DNA from: Galeopsis tetrahit | Lineage: Eukaryota > Streptophyta > Magnoliopsida > Lamiales > Lamiaceae | Direction of reading: 5' to 3' | Assembly: GCA_963675135.1 (NCBI GenBank) | Contig: OY776121.1 | Span: 69,394,265-69,458,264 of the forward strand | Length of the DNA stretch: 64,000 nucleotides | Shown: in pieces, positions 45,389-57,309 of the stretch | How the letters are laid out: every line of letters starts with the position of its first letter | Position numbering within the stretch: position 1 is the first letter of the stretch | Program-made: the position numbers and the translations under genes | Notes under the pieces: model-generated | Told to the model about the DNA's origin: nothing | What the model saw: only the letters and a program-made list of their open reading frames with translations | The model's database searches: none

Positions 45389-45412
45389 ATATATATATAT
45401 ATATATATATAT
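45389..45412 (-). promoter_or_regulatory. (TA)n tract acting as probable TATA region of the C2H2 gene
   Basis: A 24-base AT dinucleotide run about 110 bases upstream of the start codon, the only TATA-like sequence nearby. Its length may vary between individuals. Confidence 0.4.
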
Positions 45413-48400
45413 TGGTATCACTAGCTTCTTAGCTTTGGAAAGTAATATATTTAATATAAAAAAATATGAGTTGTATATGGATGAAAATACTAAATAAGTG
45501 ATTTTTTTAACTAGGTGAGATTTAAAAGGGATGAAACTCAACTATAGTCACATTTAAACAAATTAAAATATTTAAATTCAGTATATGGTCTTGATTCGTT
45601 GTCGCAATATCTTCGAACCATCCTTATCGAATAACTTCATTTAATTTAAATGAATAATATATAGGTATTATTCAATGAACATATATATGAAACTAATTTT
45701 TTTCTGCTGAAAAGAAAACAGAAAACAATGAATGATGGGGAAGGGGCAGTGAGGAAGACATCATTCGCTAACTGACAAAGGAGCATGTGTAAATTATTAA
45801 ATACTTATTGAAAGACTAATGTAGAAGGAATCTCAGAGTTTCTTTATCATTAAACAAATCTAAACCAAACTGCAGTGCCAAAAATCAAATTACTAGTATA
45901 TAATTATGAGCTAATTAATTGCAATGTCTTCAACCTCCAGTAGAGGACGTCCGGATAACTAGGAGCTTACACTTTATGGTTTTCATTTTTTAATCCATCT
46001 TTTTATACGTTTCCTTTTGTATTTTTCGCTATACACAAATGTATTTTATCCTAGGAAATGCGAAAAAACCTGCGGGATATATGCTAACCTTTACCACTCT
46101 TATCAACTCATGTCATAAAACTAGACTGTTCTATTTATTCTCATCAGTGTCAGTAAAGAAAAAAATAGATTACAGTATATTCAAAATGCAAAATTCGAAA
46201 GCAACCTCCTGCAATTGTTTGATTTTAAGGAAATTTTCAAAGATGGTTTTGCAGCTTCCAAACTCTTTTTCCCATGTATAGATGGGGTATATTTTAAATA
46301 TAATAGGGACCCAACTCATGAAAAACTCTTTTTATACTCATTCATAAACATCAACAAATGTCAGTGATTCATTTCGATCTTGATTGATGTATAATTTGAG
46401 GATTGCATGTCGACACAATATAAATCATATTAATTAAATTATTAATATTAAGGACTCGTTAATAATTGAGATTACTCCGTGCAGGAATTGAGTCAAATGA
46501 ATGGAATAAAATCATGGAATCATTAATCATCTTATTATAATAATTAAAGGGAAATATACAAATTAGCTCAAGTAATATAGGAAAGTCTTTACAAGTGCAA
46601 CATTATTTTATAAAATGAGAATAGAGACACAGAGGAATATTTGACCTTTAACCTAATCAGTCCTCACTAGTAGGGGAGATCAACTATAAATCTATCAGTA
46701 TTAATTTGACATCAATTCAATTGTATTTTAAAAAACATACTGTAGTTTTTTTTCTTTCACGTAATCATATTTACAAGTCTTTAATTTTATGTTTTATTTT
46801 TCAAGTAATGCCAATAGTTTATATTTTTCTATTTATCAAGCCTTAAATTGATAGGCCTAAAAATGAAACGTGGCAAAAACATGCAAAAGCCTTCTGCGTT
46901 CGTTACTCGTTTACAATAGGGTTCTACATGTGTAGCGACAAGGTTTGAAATTGCACAGTAAATCCATGTGGGCAACGAATCAAAACTCGAACTTTAAATA
47001 TCATTGTACCACAAGTTCAGCTAACCATATATTATGATTCCTTTTATTTTCTAAATTTAGGGCAAAGTCCACGTGGCTCAATTGTAATTTTGAGTACAGT
47101 TTAAATTTTAACATCGAACAAAGTAACTGTCATAGTTTGGCTCAAAAGTTGACGAAAAATTAAAAAAATCAAAGAAATGGGCACGAAAATTAGGAAATCT
47201 AGAACTAAGAGCATTTCTAAGAACAAGAAGAGCACTGATTACTTCATAATTAATGTAATTAATGGTGCTTTGAATGAGAAAGCTGATTTGATTCCTGAAT
47301 AAAGTATCCTACTTTTTATTAGCTTCAATTTTTTTATACTCCCTCCTATTTAAAATATAAGTCGTCTTGACCTTTCGTTTTCTTTGTAAAATATAAGTCG
47401 TTTTGCACTTTTCAATGCAAATTAATTGCATTTATTTCAAATTTATCGTTATGATCCATAACTATTTACATAAATATTTTTTTTTAAATGAAAATTACAA
47501 ACATTGATTAAGGGTAAAATGAGAAGTCAATTGTTTTTTTAATATGTGTGCATAAGCTTAGGATGACTTATATTTTGAATAGGAGGGAGTATCATTTAGA
47601 TTTTAGATCTTACTCCAATACATACAATTTAGCGTCATATCTCTGTGAACTACTCAAATCTAGTAATTTTATCTATAAGTTTCAACTAGCTAGCACATAA
47701 AACTGAAATTTCATCGTGCCAGCAACTTAATGAAGACAATTTCAACAATCAATTTCCAACTACCCCCAATACCAAAAAAAAAAAAGTCAGTCTGGGTAAC
47801 AACACGTGAAAGTTCAAGAGTGTTTTGAGAGTTCAATGTTATGGTCTGAAGTTCAAATGAAGCCTAAAGAATTTAAGTAATAATGGTGAAATAATAGTAT
47901 GGTTTAGTGAGAAGTTTGTACCAAAGATTTGTCTACTTATAGGTGTGCCGTGTGTTCAAAATGACTGGTGCACCCTACTTATAATCAATACCGATTCTAA
48001 AACATTTATCATATTATAGAAAATATCCAATATCCAGTGAGAAAGTTCCATATGAGGAAAATTGATGAGGAGGGTGGTTTAGTTATGTACCTAGAGAGGC
48101 CATGATCAGTAGAATGTGGAATTGGTATCAAAATCCAGTAACGGATTGTAGCCTGTATTCAGTTATGAGACTATATATAGACGTGCTTACAAGAAACATA
48201 AGGTAGTTAATGTCCGAAATGTTTCAGTGAGTGATAAAAAGAAGGCGAGACAGAATCATGCAGCAAAATGTTTCACACAAGAGATAATATGTTTAGATTA
48301 CTCTTCCGGCACGTATGCAGCTGATATTCATTCCTCTGCAGTGGAAATTACTTTTAAGGCCTACAATGAGAGCAGAAACTGCGTTGGAGAATGATAATGA

Positions 48401-48599
48401 TATTATTCATAAACCTGAGAACAATGGTTCCAATTTATACATGCCAAACGGTTCATTTCATTGTTTCGAAAGCTATTCATTAATCCTTCAGTTGTTTTGA
48501 GGCTTATGTTGAGATGATTAACGTTTATGTTGAAGAATTTCAGTATCTAAACGGACACCAAAATTTTCAAGAAAATTGAATAGTGACATGAGACTACCT
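45413..48599. other. Intergenic DNA between the C2H2 gene and ZYP1
   Basis: AT-rich, no gene-like frame beyond short chance ORFs. Holds one Stowaway MITE (47339-47589). The last 200-400 bases should be the 3' untranslated region and terminator of ZYP1. Confidence 0.5.
47339..47589. mobile_element. Stowaway MITE
   Basis: CTCCCTCCTATTTAAAATAT at the left, its inverted form ATATTTTGAATAGGAGGGAG at the right, TA on both sides (47337-47338 and 47590-47591). 251 bp. Confidence 0.93.
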
Positions 48600-51500
48600 C
48601 TAATCAAATGCATAGGGATCATCTGCATATGGATTCAAAGATCCTTCACTGAACAGATCACCTATGTTGGAAGGATTTGGCTTGACTCCAACACCTTTTA
48701 CTCCCTAGATCATATTAAGAGTAACGTATCAGAAAAAGCTAAAAAAACTGCAACATAAAGAGAAGTCAAATGTGAACAGCAATAGAATCACATTTCAAGT
48801 TAAGTGTCTACTCGCCTGGATAGAAGCTTTAGGTGTCTTTGCTTTTGGTGTATCTCGCTTCCTTTGCTTCCTTGGGTCCTGAAATTAATACAGATGGTTG
48901 TAATAAATTTAAGAGAGTAGTCATAGTCTTCCTGCTCATCCACAACCTAAGCAATACCGTTAAGTAATTGAATAACTACTAACCCCAAACATGACCGTGC
49001 TTCTGGTCTTTCTCTTTGTGATTGTTCTACCATTCGAAGTTTCAATTTCATATTCTTGGCGAGTCACCTACCAATTATGAAGTCTTAGTGAGACACATAT
49101 ACTATTTCCAGAATCTAATTCACTGGTATATGCACAATCCACATATTTAGGTGCAAATTGCCAAGTGACTTGTGAAGTAGTCTCACCTTCCTGTGCTTAG
49201 GCATATTATTTGCATTCTCAACTTTTTTCAATAAGTTTGAAACTGGAGTTTGGGTAGCTTGTGGGTATGGTGAATCCTGCAATGAAAAATGGAAATGCAT
49301 ACTTATATACTGCCATGACTTAGAACCAAAACAAAGATATAGCTAATTTTCACATAGAAGTCACCTTTTCCTCAACTTCCGGCATATCAAGAGGACGATG
49401 AGTTCTATTGCCGCTGTCTTTACTTCTTCTCTTACCAGTTGAGATAGAGTAGTTCTGTGAAATATTAAATTGACCGAGTAATCTCATCTCATGAAAGTAT
49501 TAGTTCATAAAAATGTCAGTCAACAACAGCAGTAGAGTTTTGTCTTGAAATACTAAAAAATATTTGGACCTCAACTAATCAATTACTAGCTTTCATGGTA
49601 TCCAGGGTACTGATGAAATCAGGTATCTATATCTTCAAATGATGGAAACAATTCAAGAATCAGAAACCTTTTCACAGACCAATGCATGATTTAAGAGGAT
49701 CAATAGAATATACAAAAATTGTATAGTCAGATCATTGGTAGAGATGTTCATATGTTACTTTTTATTAAGCTAAGTGACCTTAGAAGAAAAAAATGTTAGG
49801 GTATATTTTGCAAATATCATTTACTATAATGCAGTTGTGTGACAGAAAGAGGGTGTTTTTCTGTTATAAAGGCACACCTTTTTCGATGTCACTTCCTGAT
49901 TCTCTTGTGGATTGTCTCCCATTACTTTCCACTGTAGCTGCAGTAACGCCCTCTGTCTCTCTTCCTGAGTTATTAAACGAAAGCATTAATGTTATAGTGA
50001 AACTACTTAACATGCAGTTATGGGAAATACCTTTGCCCTTTGAAGATCCAACTCCTCTTCTAATCTTCTGCAGTCATCTTCATGCTCACATCTCAAAGCC
50101 CTCAACTGAGCCTCATGCTCAGACCTAAGCAATTTTGTTTTCTGCAGGACATACATTGTTAAATACATAATATCAAACTTTCACGTAGTTATGGCGAATT
50201 AAAATGTTGTAGAGACAATGTACCTCTCTTAATTCAGTTTCAGCATGAAGCTCAGTGCGCCTTAGTTCTTCAGTGTGCTTAGAGATGAGTCTAGTTTCTT
50301 TATTAGTATGTTCCTGCTGCATGTTGCTAATCTGCGGAGAAAACATTAAAAATGATCTCAGTACAAGTGTCAGACATTTTTTTGTGTTTATGCTCTGTTG
50401 ATAGTCCCAGAAACAGAACCAAAATGATGTAAAAAGACCAAAAACAACATGCTCAATATGTCAAAATCTCACCATGAACTGGAACTACAAGTCCATGTTA
50501 AAAATATGTCATCATCTACACACCACCTGTGGACAAAGGTCCATTGTGCACACGATAGATTTCAAGATAAAAAAAAGGTTGTTTAATTATTACAGCTTAC
50601 TCGGAGAGATTTCAAAGAGAATACCTTATGTAGTTTTATTATCCATTCTAAAGCAAGAACTGAATCCTGATTAAAGGAGAAATCTAATGTAGTCTTAAAT
50701 AAGAGTACCATAGTGAAGAGAAATCAACTTAGCAGAGGCACTAACTATAGAAAGGAAATATTCAATAATGTTAGGCAATGTGGAAAATTTAAATGGAAAG
50801 AAAGGTAGTATTCACGTTTCAGTTTTGTGCTTCCAAAGAAAAGAAATCTTTACTTGGCTCCAGGGGTCATGTGGTTCTAAAACAGAATTCACTTGGCATA
50901 CTTTCCAATTATTTTACTTCAAGAGTTTCCCCTTTTTTTTTTCCTTCTATTGAACAAAAGAAAAGGGGGAATTGAATTATCTTCCATTTTTAGTATTGTC
51001 TCTATATTTTTTGTTTTTTTCCTCAACTAAAAGTTTCTTATCGGAATTATTGGCCATAACAAACTTTAAAAACTTTGAAATATCCAGCTTTCAGATCCAC
51101 ATGGTAGCGTACCAATGCAGCATGTTCTTCTTGCACCTGCAGCAAATGTTGTTGAGATTCTTCCTTGAGATCTTCAATTTTTTGCTCACATTTCTTTTCC
51201 ACATCTTGGATCATTTGATCTGCCTGAAAGTAAGCGCAGGTCAATTTTTGCTAAAAAAGAATATAAGTGACAAAGAGAACCTTTTCCTTCTCCAGATTAA
51301 CAGCCTCCTGCTTCTCCACCTCATACTTCTTTCGTATATCATTGATGGCCTGATCAGATTCTAACCATAGTCAATTGGATGTATCCAGGAAAATGTATAA
51401 TTATATGACAGTTACAACAGTGAAAGAAAAGAGAAGACCTGATCGTTTCTCTGAGATATTTCTTTCAAATGCTTTGACAGTTCCAAGTGTTTGCTTTCTA

Positions 51501-54226
51501 ACATGTGATCGTATTGCTTCTTGGCTTCCTGAAGCTTACTTTCAGTATCAGCCAGGGATTCCATAACCTAAAATTGGAAGAATACATAATTTACTTATCC
51601 ATCCAAGAGGCTGCTATACTAAAATTAAACTTGAAAACTCAATTGAAGAATACCTCTGCTTTCTGATCATCGACCTGCCTTTCTCGAGCCTTGAGTTCCA
51701 CAACAAGCTGGTCCTTCTCCTCTAATGCATTCTCAAGCTCATTGATTCTTTTCTCAAGTGAGTGTACATTTTCTTCACTTTTCTCAACCACTTTCTGTAA
51801 AAGATCAATTTCCTCTTGCTTTTTCAGGATATCTGCTTTTAGTCCATCAATGAGGCATTTGCTATCTTTCTCTAACTCAGAAAGTTTCAGGGATAAATCT
51901 TGCTGCATGACACAAACAAAAAATACTTCAATCTATGCCACTTCCCATGCCGCAATAGAGGAATATCAGTTAATGAGCTTTCACCATTTTTTCATCAGAT
52001 AATCTTGCATTTTCTGATGACTCCCCGAGGTTATCCTCCAATTTGAGAATCAAGGCTTGCATCTCAGTCTGTTTAGAAACAAGAATATCGGCTTCAGACT
52101 CCAATTTCCGAATTTTTGCTTCTGATAACCGGCATTCTTCTGCATGCTGTACCATTGCGAATTCCTGTTCCTTCTGAAGTTCATGAACTTTATTGTCCAA
52201 TTCATGATTAACCAACTGCAAAGCATTTTTCTCAGATATAACACTTGTACACTGGTCGTGTATCTGATCAAACTTTTGTTGAGCACACTTAGAAACAAGG
52301 TCTTTCTCCTGCTGAGCCAACTCAAGGCATGAATCAAATTGCACATTAAGCTGAATGACTTTCTCGGAAAATTTCAAGCTTTGATCCTCTAGTTCCTTCA
52401 ACTTCACAACCAGCAGTTTAACAAAACCTTTAAGATCCTCTATCTTCAATAGTGCCATTTCCAGTCTGTTCGAAAAATCATCTTTTAAAGATAACAGGTC
52501 TGCATATTCTCTCTCCACTTTTTCCTTAGACGTATGCAATTCAAGCAGCCCATCTTCTTTTACTTTCATTTCAAGCTGTAGCTTTTCCATCTCAGACGTC
52601 AACCTTTCTAAATCCATTTTGTTTGATGCTACATGGTCTTCCAATTGTTTTATCACACCATCTGCTTCAAACAAAAGCAGAGTAAGTGAATAATTTAATA
52701 AGGACATGAAACAGTTCAATCTGGAAACACTCATGGGAAGGAAGAGGTGGGGGGGGGGGGGGGTGACCAAAAAACATAACACCAATTCCAAGAACACTCA
52801 TTGATATTTGTTGAGACTATTCTACCTGGTAAAAAAACTTCCACAGGCTAATATGTACAGTTGATTTTAAGAGGTTATGTTGCATTACCTTTCTCATCAA
52901 TCAGGCAAGCAGCTTTGTTCTGTTCATTTCTGAAAAATGTCTCCATGTTTCCCTTTTCAAGGCCAAGTTCCATAAGTTCCTTATCACCTTAATTCACAAC
53001 AAAACTAGATATCAAATCCTCTACTCACAAATTTGCAAGTTGCAATAAACGGATAAAGCAACTATTGATTTCCTAAATAAGAAATTTTTATAATCCAAAT
53101 ACAAATAACGCAGCCTTCAAGATAAACTAGCACAATTACTTCACTTACGAGCTTTAATTGTGTCTTCTGAAGACTCCAACTTCAAAGACATAGACTTCAT
53201 ATGCTCATTCAATTTATCAAGAGCAGCTGATGTTGTAAACATTTTATCTTCCAAAAACTCCTTATCTTTCTCAGCTGTGGAAGGCTATTGATTAATACAA
53301 TAGCAGAACATTCAATAATATGGACATGAAGTATTACTTATATAAAGATCACTTACCATGTTGAACCTGAATATTTAACTGCTCCAAAGTTTCAATGAGT
53401 TGATCACACAGTGCCTCCGTTGATGAAAATTTTGCTTCAACTCCTTTCCAGAGCTTCTCATCTTCTTTCTGATTCACTTTAAGTGTTGCATTTTCATTGA
53501 ATGCATTTTGCAGTTTCTCTTCCAGTACACAAATTTGTTCCGTCAGTTTCTTGAGCTTAGTGTTCTGCCATTTCAAATATACACTCCAGCTTAATTTAAT
53601 TTTGAGGATATCAAATGTTACTCCAAGAAACGCTGTAGTGCCTTAACTAAGTTTTCAGTTTCTGCTTTGAGTGATATTAATGAAATGCATGCAACAGAAA
53701 ATTTTGGAATATTTACATGAAATTTCATATTTATACCACGCGCATCTATATATACATAAAAGTCATGAATGCATGAAAATCATAAATCTATTTGCACTTC
53801 CATAGATATATGCACATAATGAAATGATAAAAGACTTCATGAACAAAGAATTTATAGAATGTAGAGAACATATGTGCCGGTATTGAAGCAAACAATATAA
53901 TGTTTTTTCCTATTTTTTCCCCAAATTTACCGCCAAATCTAGGTCTGTTTTTGCGGAAGCTTGTTCCCTGACCAACTTCTCTGAAAAAAAAGGCAATCGA
54001 TGAGAAAAATTGACCAAAGTTAGCTAGAAAATGAGTTCGTATTACAAAAATCATTACAACCTGCAGTGAGCCTCAGATTAGCAAAATTTCCATAAGGAGC
54101 TGAATCCGAAGGCGCAAGCGAAGGACTAGCAGTCATCTTTCTGTTCGAAGCTCCGGAGTTAGATCCAGATAGAAATTTATACTGTTCCAGGCTTTTTATG
54201 CCTGATAAACCAATAAGTCTACTCAT
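48600..54226 (-). CDS. ZYP1: Synaptonemal complex transverse-filament protein ZYP1
   Basis: Eighteen coding exons on the minus strand: 54226-54061, 53980-53931, 53564-53357, 53274-53149, 52987-52889, 52661-51985, 51902-51654, 51567-51439, 51349-51281, 51223-51113, 50331-50224, 50141-50031, 49964-49878, 49454-49365, 49276-49187, 49067-48984, 48878-48816, 48704-48600. They sum to 2622 bases, 873 residues, about the length of Arabidopsis ZYP1. A short head (SDSAPYGNFANLRLTA) precedes a coiled coil of about 600 residues (LEEKLQNAFNENATLKVNQK, EEELDLQRAK), then a basic tail with SPYPQATQTPVSNLLKKVEN and the conserved end NIGDLFSEGSLNPYADDPYA. ZYP1 dimers bridge the axes of paired homologues in meiosis. 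The start follows a TTTGCTGCAG acceptor, so a 5'-leader intron is likely. All introns are GT-AG except perhaps the last. The gene looks intact. Confidence 0.93.
52749..52763. repeat. 15-G homopolymer in a ZYP1 intron
   Basis: Fifteen G in a row, about 90 bases upstream of the acceptor for the long coiled-coil exon. Likely length-variable and hard to sequence. Confidence 0.9.
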
Positions 54227-54605
54227 TGCGAAAATCGCAAACGAGATCTGCAGCAAAAGCCCTGAATTCGACCTCAAACCTTCAGATTAAAAGTTTTACA
54301 GTTCCGAAGCGAAATCTCAATGAGAAAATCTAGGTTGAGTTGTTACTACTGAATCACATGACGTAAAATCCAGAACTATCGATCTCGAGTCTTCCGATTG
54401 AATTGATATCAAGCGAAAGATCAGTTTCGGAGTCTTGGAGCTTATTATTATGAGAAGAATTCGAGCAATTTAGCTCTGTGATCAAGGAATTAGGAGCAGA
54501 GAACAAAAAAATGTCCTACAAGAATTCAATCCGTGTAGTGCATTACCGAGAGGTTTTTCTGAGCGAAGAGAAACGTTCGAAATGGATTTAGCGCGAAACG
54601 ACGCA

Positions 54606-54613
54606 TATTTATA
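54606..54613 (-). promoter_or_regulatory. ZYP1: Putative TATA box of ZYP1
   Basis: Minus strand TATAAATA, in the context CCACTATAAATATGCG, about 380 bases upstream of the start codon. This leaves room for a 5' leader with an intron. Confidence 0.55.
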
Positions 54614-54619
54614 GTGGGG

Positions 54620-55372
54620 GTTTGAAATTGATGCCTACGAGAGAATATTGCAATGAAGTGATGAACGCGTGAGACCAGTGACGGTACATATTGCATAAAC
54701 GGTTGTGTTTCGTATTAGTTAAATTTATATCATATACTCTATTTGAGGTTTACCAAAATCTCTCTTTTATATTCACTTCATTTCAAAATTTCCCAATTTA
54801 TATATATATTTTTTTTTAATCTTAACCCTAAATTTAAATTTTAATCTCAACCCTACATTCTTATTTTTATTCCTATATAAATCAACACTTTTTTTTTTCA
54901 TTTCAACAACCCTATTTTTTTAGTATGTCTGGTGTAAACTCAAGTATATAAATCAACACTTTTTTTATTGTTGATTTTTTTTAGTTATATGATATTGTAC
55001 TTTTCAATAATATTTTCATTTATATTAACTTACACTTTTTGATAATGTTATATTGCACATTTTTAGTTATACGGTGTTGCACTTTTCTATTGTAGTGTGA
55101 TAGTGTCTTATACTTACTATTATATTTTCATTTATAGTGATTTACATCTTTTAGTAATATTGTATTGGACTTTTCAATTATAATAATTTACTATTTTCAT
55201 TAAAAATTGTGATACACTTTTTAATAACAGGGGGAATAGGACAAACCACTCATAGTTTTTATGATTCAAGCTAAAAAAATTTAGTAAAACAATTAAAGAC
55301 AAAATGCCACATAATTGTACCAATTTGCCCTTATCTTACATTTAATTTAAATTTTCGAATCATTTAATTTAA
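54620..55372. other. Intergenic DNA with degenerate MITE-like repeats
   Basis: From about 54955 the words GCACTTTTCA, ACTTACACTTTTT and TAATATTGT recur in an irregular way, as in the interior of the fold-back MITE family next to it. No gene. Confidence 0.5.
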
Positions 55373-55461
55373 GGGTAGGTCTAGTATGGACTCGAGTGCA
55401 TGTTGTGCACTCCAGTCCATATTTTCACTATATATAAGAATGCGTGAATATTACACATAAG

Positions 55462-55530
55462 TTGGTTATAGCCTAATGGTAGGACTTTTTTTATTTTACT
55501 ATAACAACCCGAGTTCGAATCCAACCCTCA
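55462..55530 (+). other. tRNA-like segment with pol III A and B boxes
   Basis: TAGCCTAATGGTAGG (A box, 55469-55483) and GAGTTCGAATCC (B box, 55511-55522) are spaced as in a tRNA gene. The acceptor and anticodon stems do not fold well by eye, so it is more likely the head of a SINE or a decayed tRNA than a working gene. Confidence 0.5.
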
Positions 55531-56200
55531 ACATTTTCTTATTTTCTTATTTTAATTTTGGTGTACTTTCATTTTTTTATTTTAATTTTGGTGTACTTTT
55601 CAGTTATGTGACTTACACTTTTTAATAAACGATATTGCACTTTTCAATTATAATGTCCTACACTTTACAATAATATTTTTATTTATAAAGACTTACACTT
55701 TTTTTTTTTGAGCAAAAGACTTACACTTTTTAGTAATATTGTGTTGCACTTTTCAGTTATAATGACTTACACTTTTCACTAATATTGTGTTGCATTTTTC
55801 AGTTATACTCACTTGCACTTTTTAATAAAAAAATGTGTTACACTTTTTAGTTACATGGACTTACACTTTTTAGTTATACTGACTTGCACTTTTTTATAAT
55901 ATTTTGCACTTTTCAGTTATACTCACATACATTTTTTTATAATATTGTATTGCACTTTTTAGTTATATTGAATTACACTTTTTAGTAATAATATGTTACA
56001 TTTTTTAATTATATCGATTAATATTTTTTATTAATATCGTGTAAGAAAAGGCAAAAAAAAAAAAAAAAACAATCAAAAAACCTAAAAAAAAGTAAAAGCA
56101 AAAAAAAAAATATCAGCCCAAAAAAAAAGATATTGAGTACTATTCTTTTTCATCCTTCAACCAATTCTTTCCTTTTCCTGCCTTCAATTTTGCATCTTCC

Positions 56201-56368
56201 ATGATTATGACGACCGTGGCAAAGCTGCACGCCTGCACCTTCCTCCGTTCAACTGCCACCATCATCGGCCAACCGCCGCCGCTTCTCCGCCGTCGGCTTT
56301 TGTGGGACCCGATTAATGTGAAGTGTGGCCGGAGAATTCTGAACCGTCCATGCAGGTCCTTCAGATAG
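56201..56368 (+). CDS. GC-rich 55-codon ORF inside the enlarged MITE
   Basis: The frame runs from ATG at 56201 to TAG at 56368. The product is basic, with Arg-rich stretches (LLRRRLLWDP, GRRILNRPCRSFR) and an N-terminus like that of an organelle-targeting peptide. The block is far richer in GC than the element around it, which suggests a captured first exon. I recognise no family, and a functional product is doubtful. Confidence 0.3.
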   Translation: MIMTTVAKLHACTFLRSTATIIGQPPPLLRRRLLWDPINVKCGRRILNRPCRSFR

Positions 56369-56460
56369 GGAGAGAGAAAGAAGGTAGAAGAAATGAAAAA
56401 AAAAAAATTTAATTAATTACACCCGAGTGCACAGCATGCACTCGGGTGTATACTAGACTA

Positions 56461-57309
56461 AAAAGCTAAGAGATTATCCCTCAATTATAGTGCAATTTCC
56501 ATTTCAAATTACTTTTCTAAAATTTGAGATCACTCCTTCGTCCACATTTATATTTTTAAATATTGAATAATTTTCTTATTAATTGATAATATTACCATGT
56601 CTTTATTAAAATATAAATTATATTATAAAATACTTAATAAAATTAATATATTCAAAAAAATTATTTTGCTCGATACACCTCTAAAAGTGTTTAAATAATT
56701 TACTGAACAACTTGTATTAACAAATACTTGTTGAATAAATCTAATATTTTTGCAAGATGCAGAGATGCATATTTTATTTATATGCAACCAACAAGTGCAT
56801 ATACTTTCAATTATGCCTGCATTTTTTTATATGTGCAATCAATAATTACATATACTTTCAAATATGCAGATCATTAATTCTGTGCACATTCGTTTCACAC
56901 ATTCGATTACTAGCTCGATTCTCAAGGTGTATTTTCTGCATGTTAGTTTAAATCTTTGATATGATGTACTGAAAAATTAGAATAAACATAAATTATTTCA
57001 AATTTCATTGGAATTTTTAACATACAAGTCGGATTGGCCTGTAGTCTTATACGTAATGCGCAACTAATGTGCATATATTAATAGTTTGGTGCATATATAT
57101 AATATGTGCATTGCTTATTAATAGGAGATGCATATATCTAATATGTGCATTGCATAAGAATAATATAACACTTTATTCTCCATTTCACATGACTTACAAA
57201 CTGAAATGACATTACACAATAGTTCAAATAATAAAATAAGAATCAAAATTGGATTCAAAAGTAAGCAAACACGTCTCCTAATATCCAAATTGAGTGCATT
57301 ATCTACAGA
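56461..57309. other. Intergenic DNA, nothing recognised
   Basis: AT-rich. ATATGTGCAT/TTGCATA words recur around 56750-57160 but without clear unit or ends. Confidence 0.45.

Larger units (their letters stand above)
55373..56460. mobile_element. Enlarged member of the fold-back MITE family, copy 3
   Basis: Left end GTATGGACTCGAGTGCATGT and right end ACACCCGAGTGCACAGCATG with its palindrome are the same termini as copies 1 and 2. The element is about 1.09 kb, against 245 bp for those. The extra interior holds a tRNA-like segment (55462-55530), many CTTACACTTTTTAGTAATAT-type repeats and a GC-rich 55-codon ORF (56201-56368). Target duplication not resolved. Confidence 0.65.

Noticed and set aside
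51691..52332. Plus-strand Ser/Phe-rich frames
   Set aside because: Antisense of the ZYP1 coiled-coil exon; Glu/Lys heptads read as Ser/Phe on the other strand.
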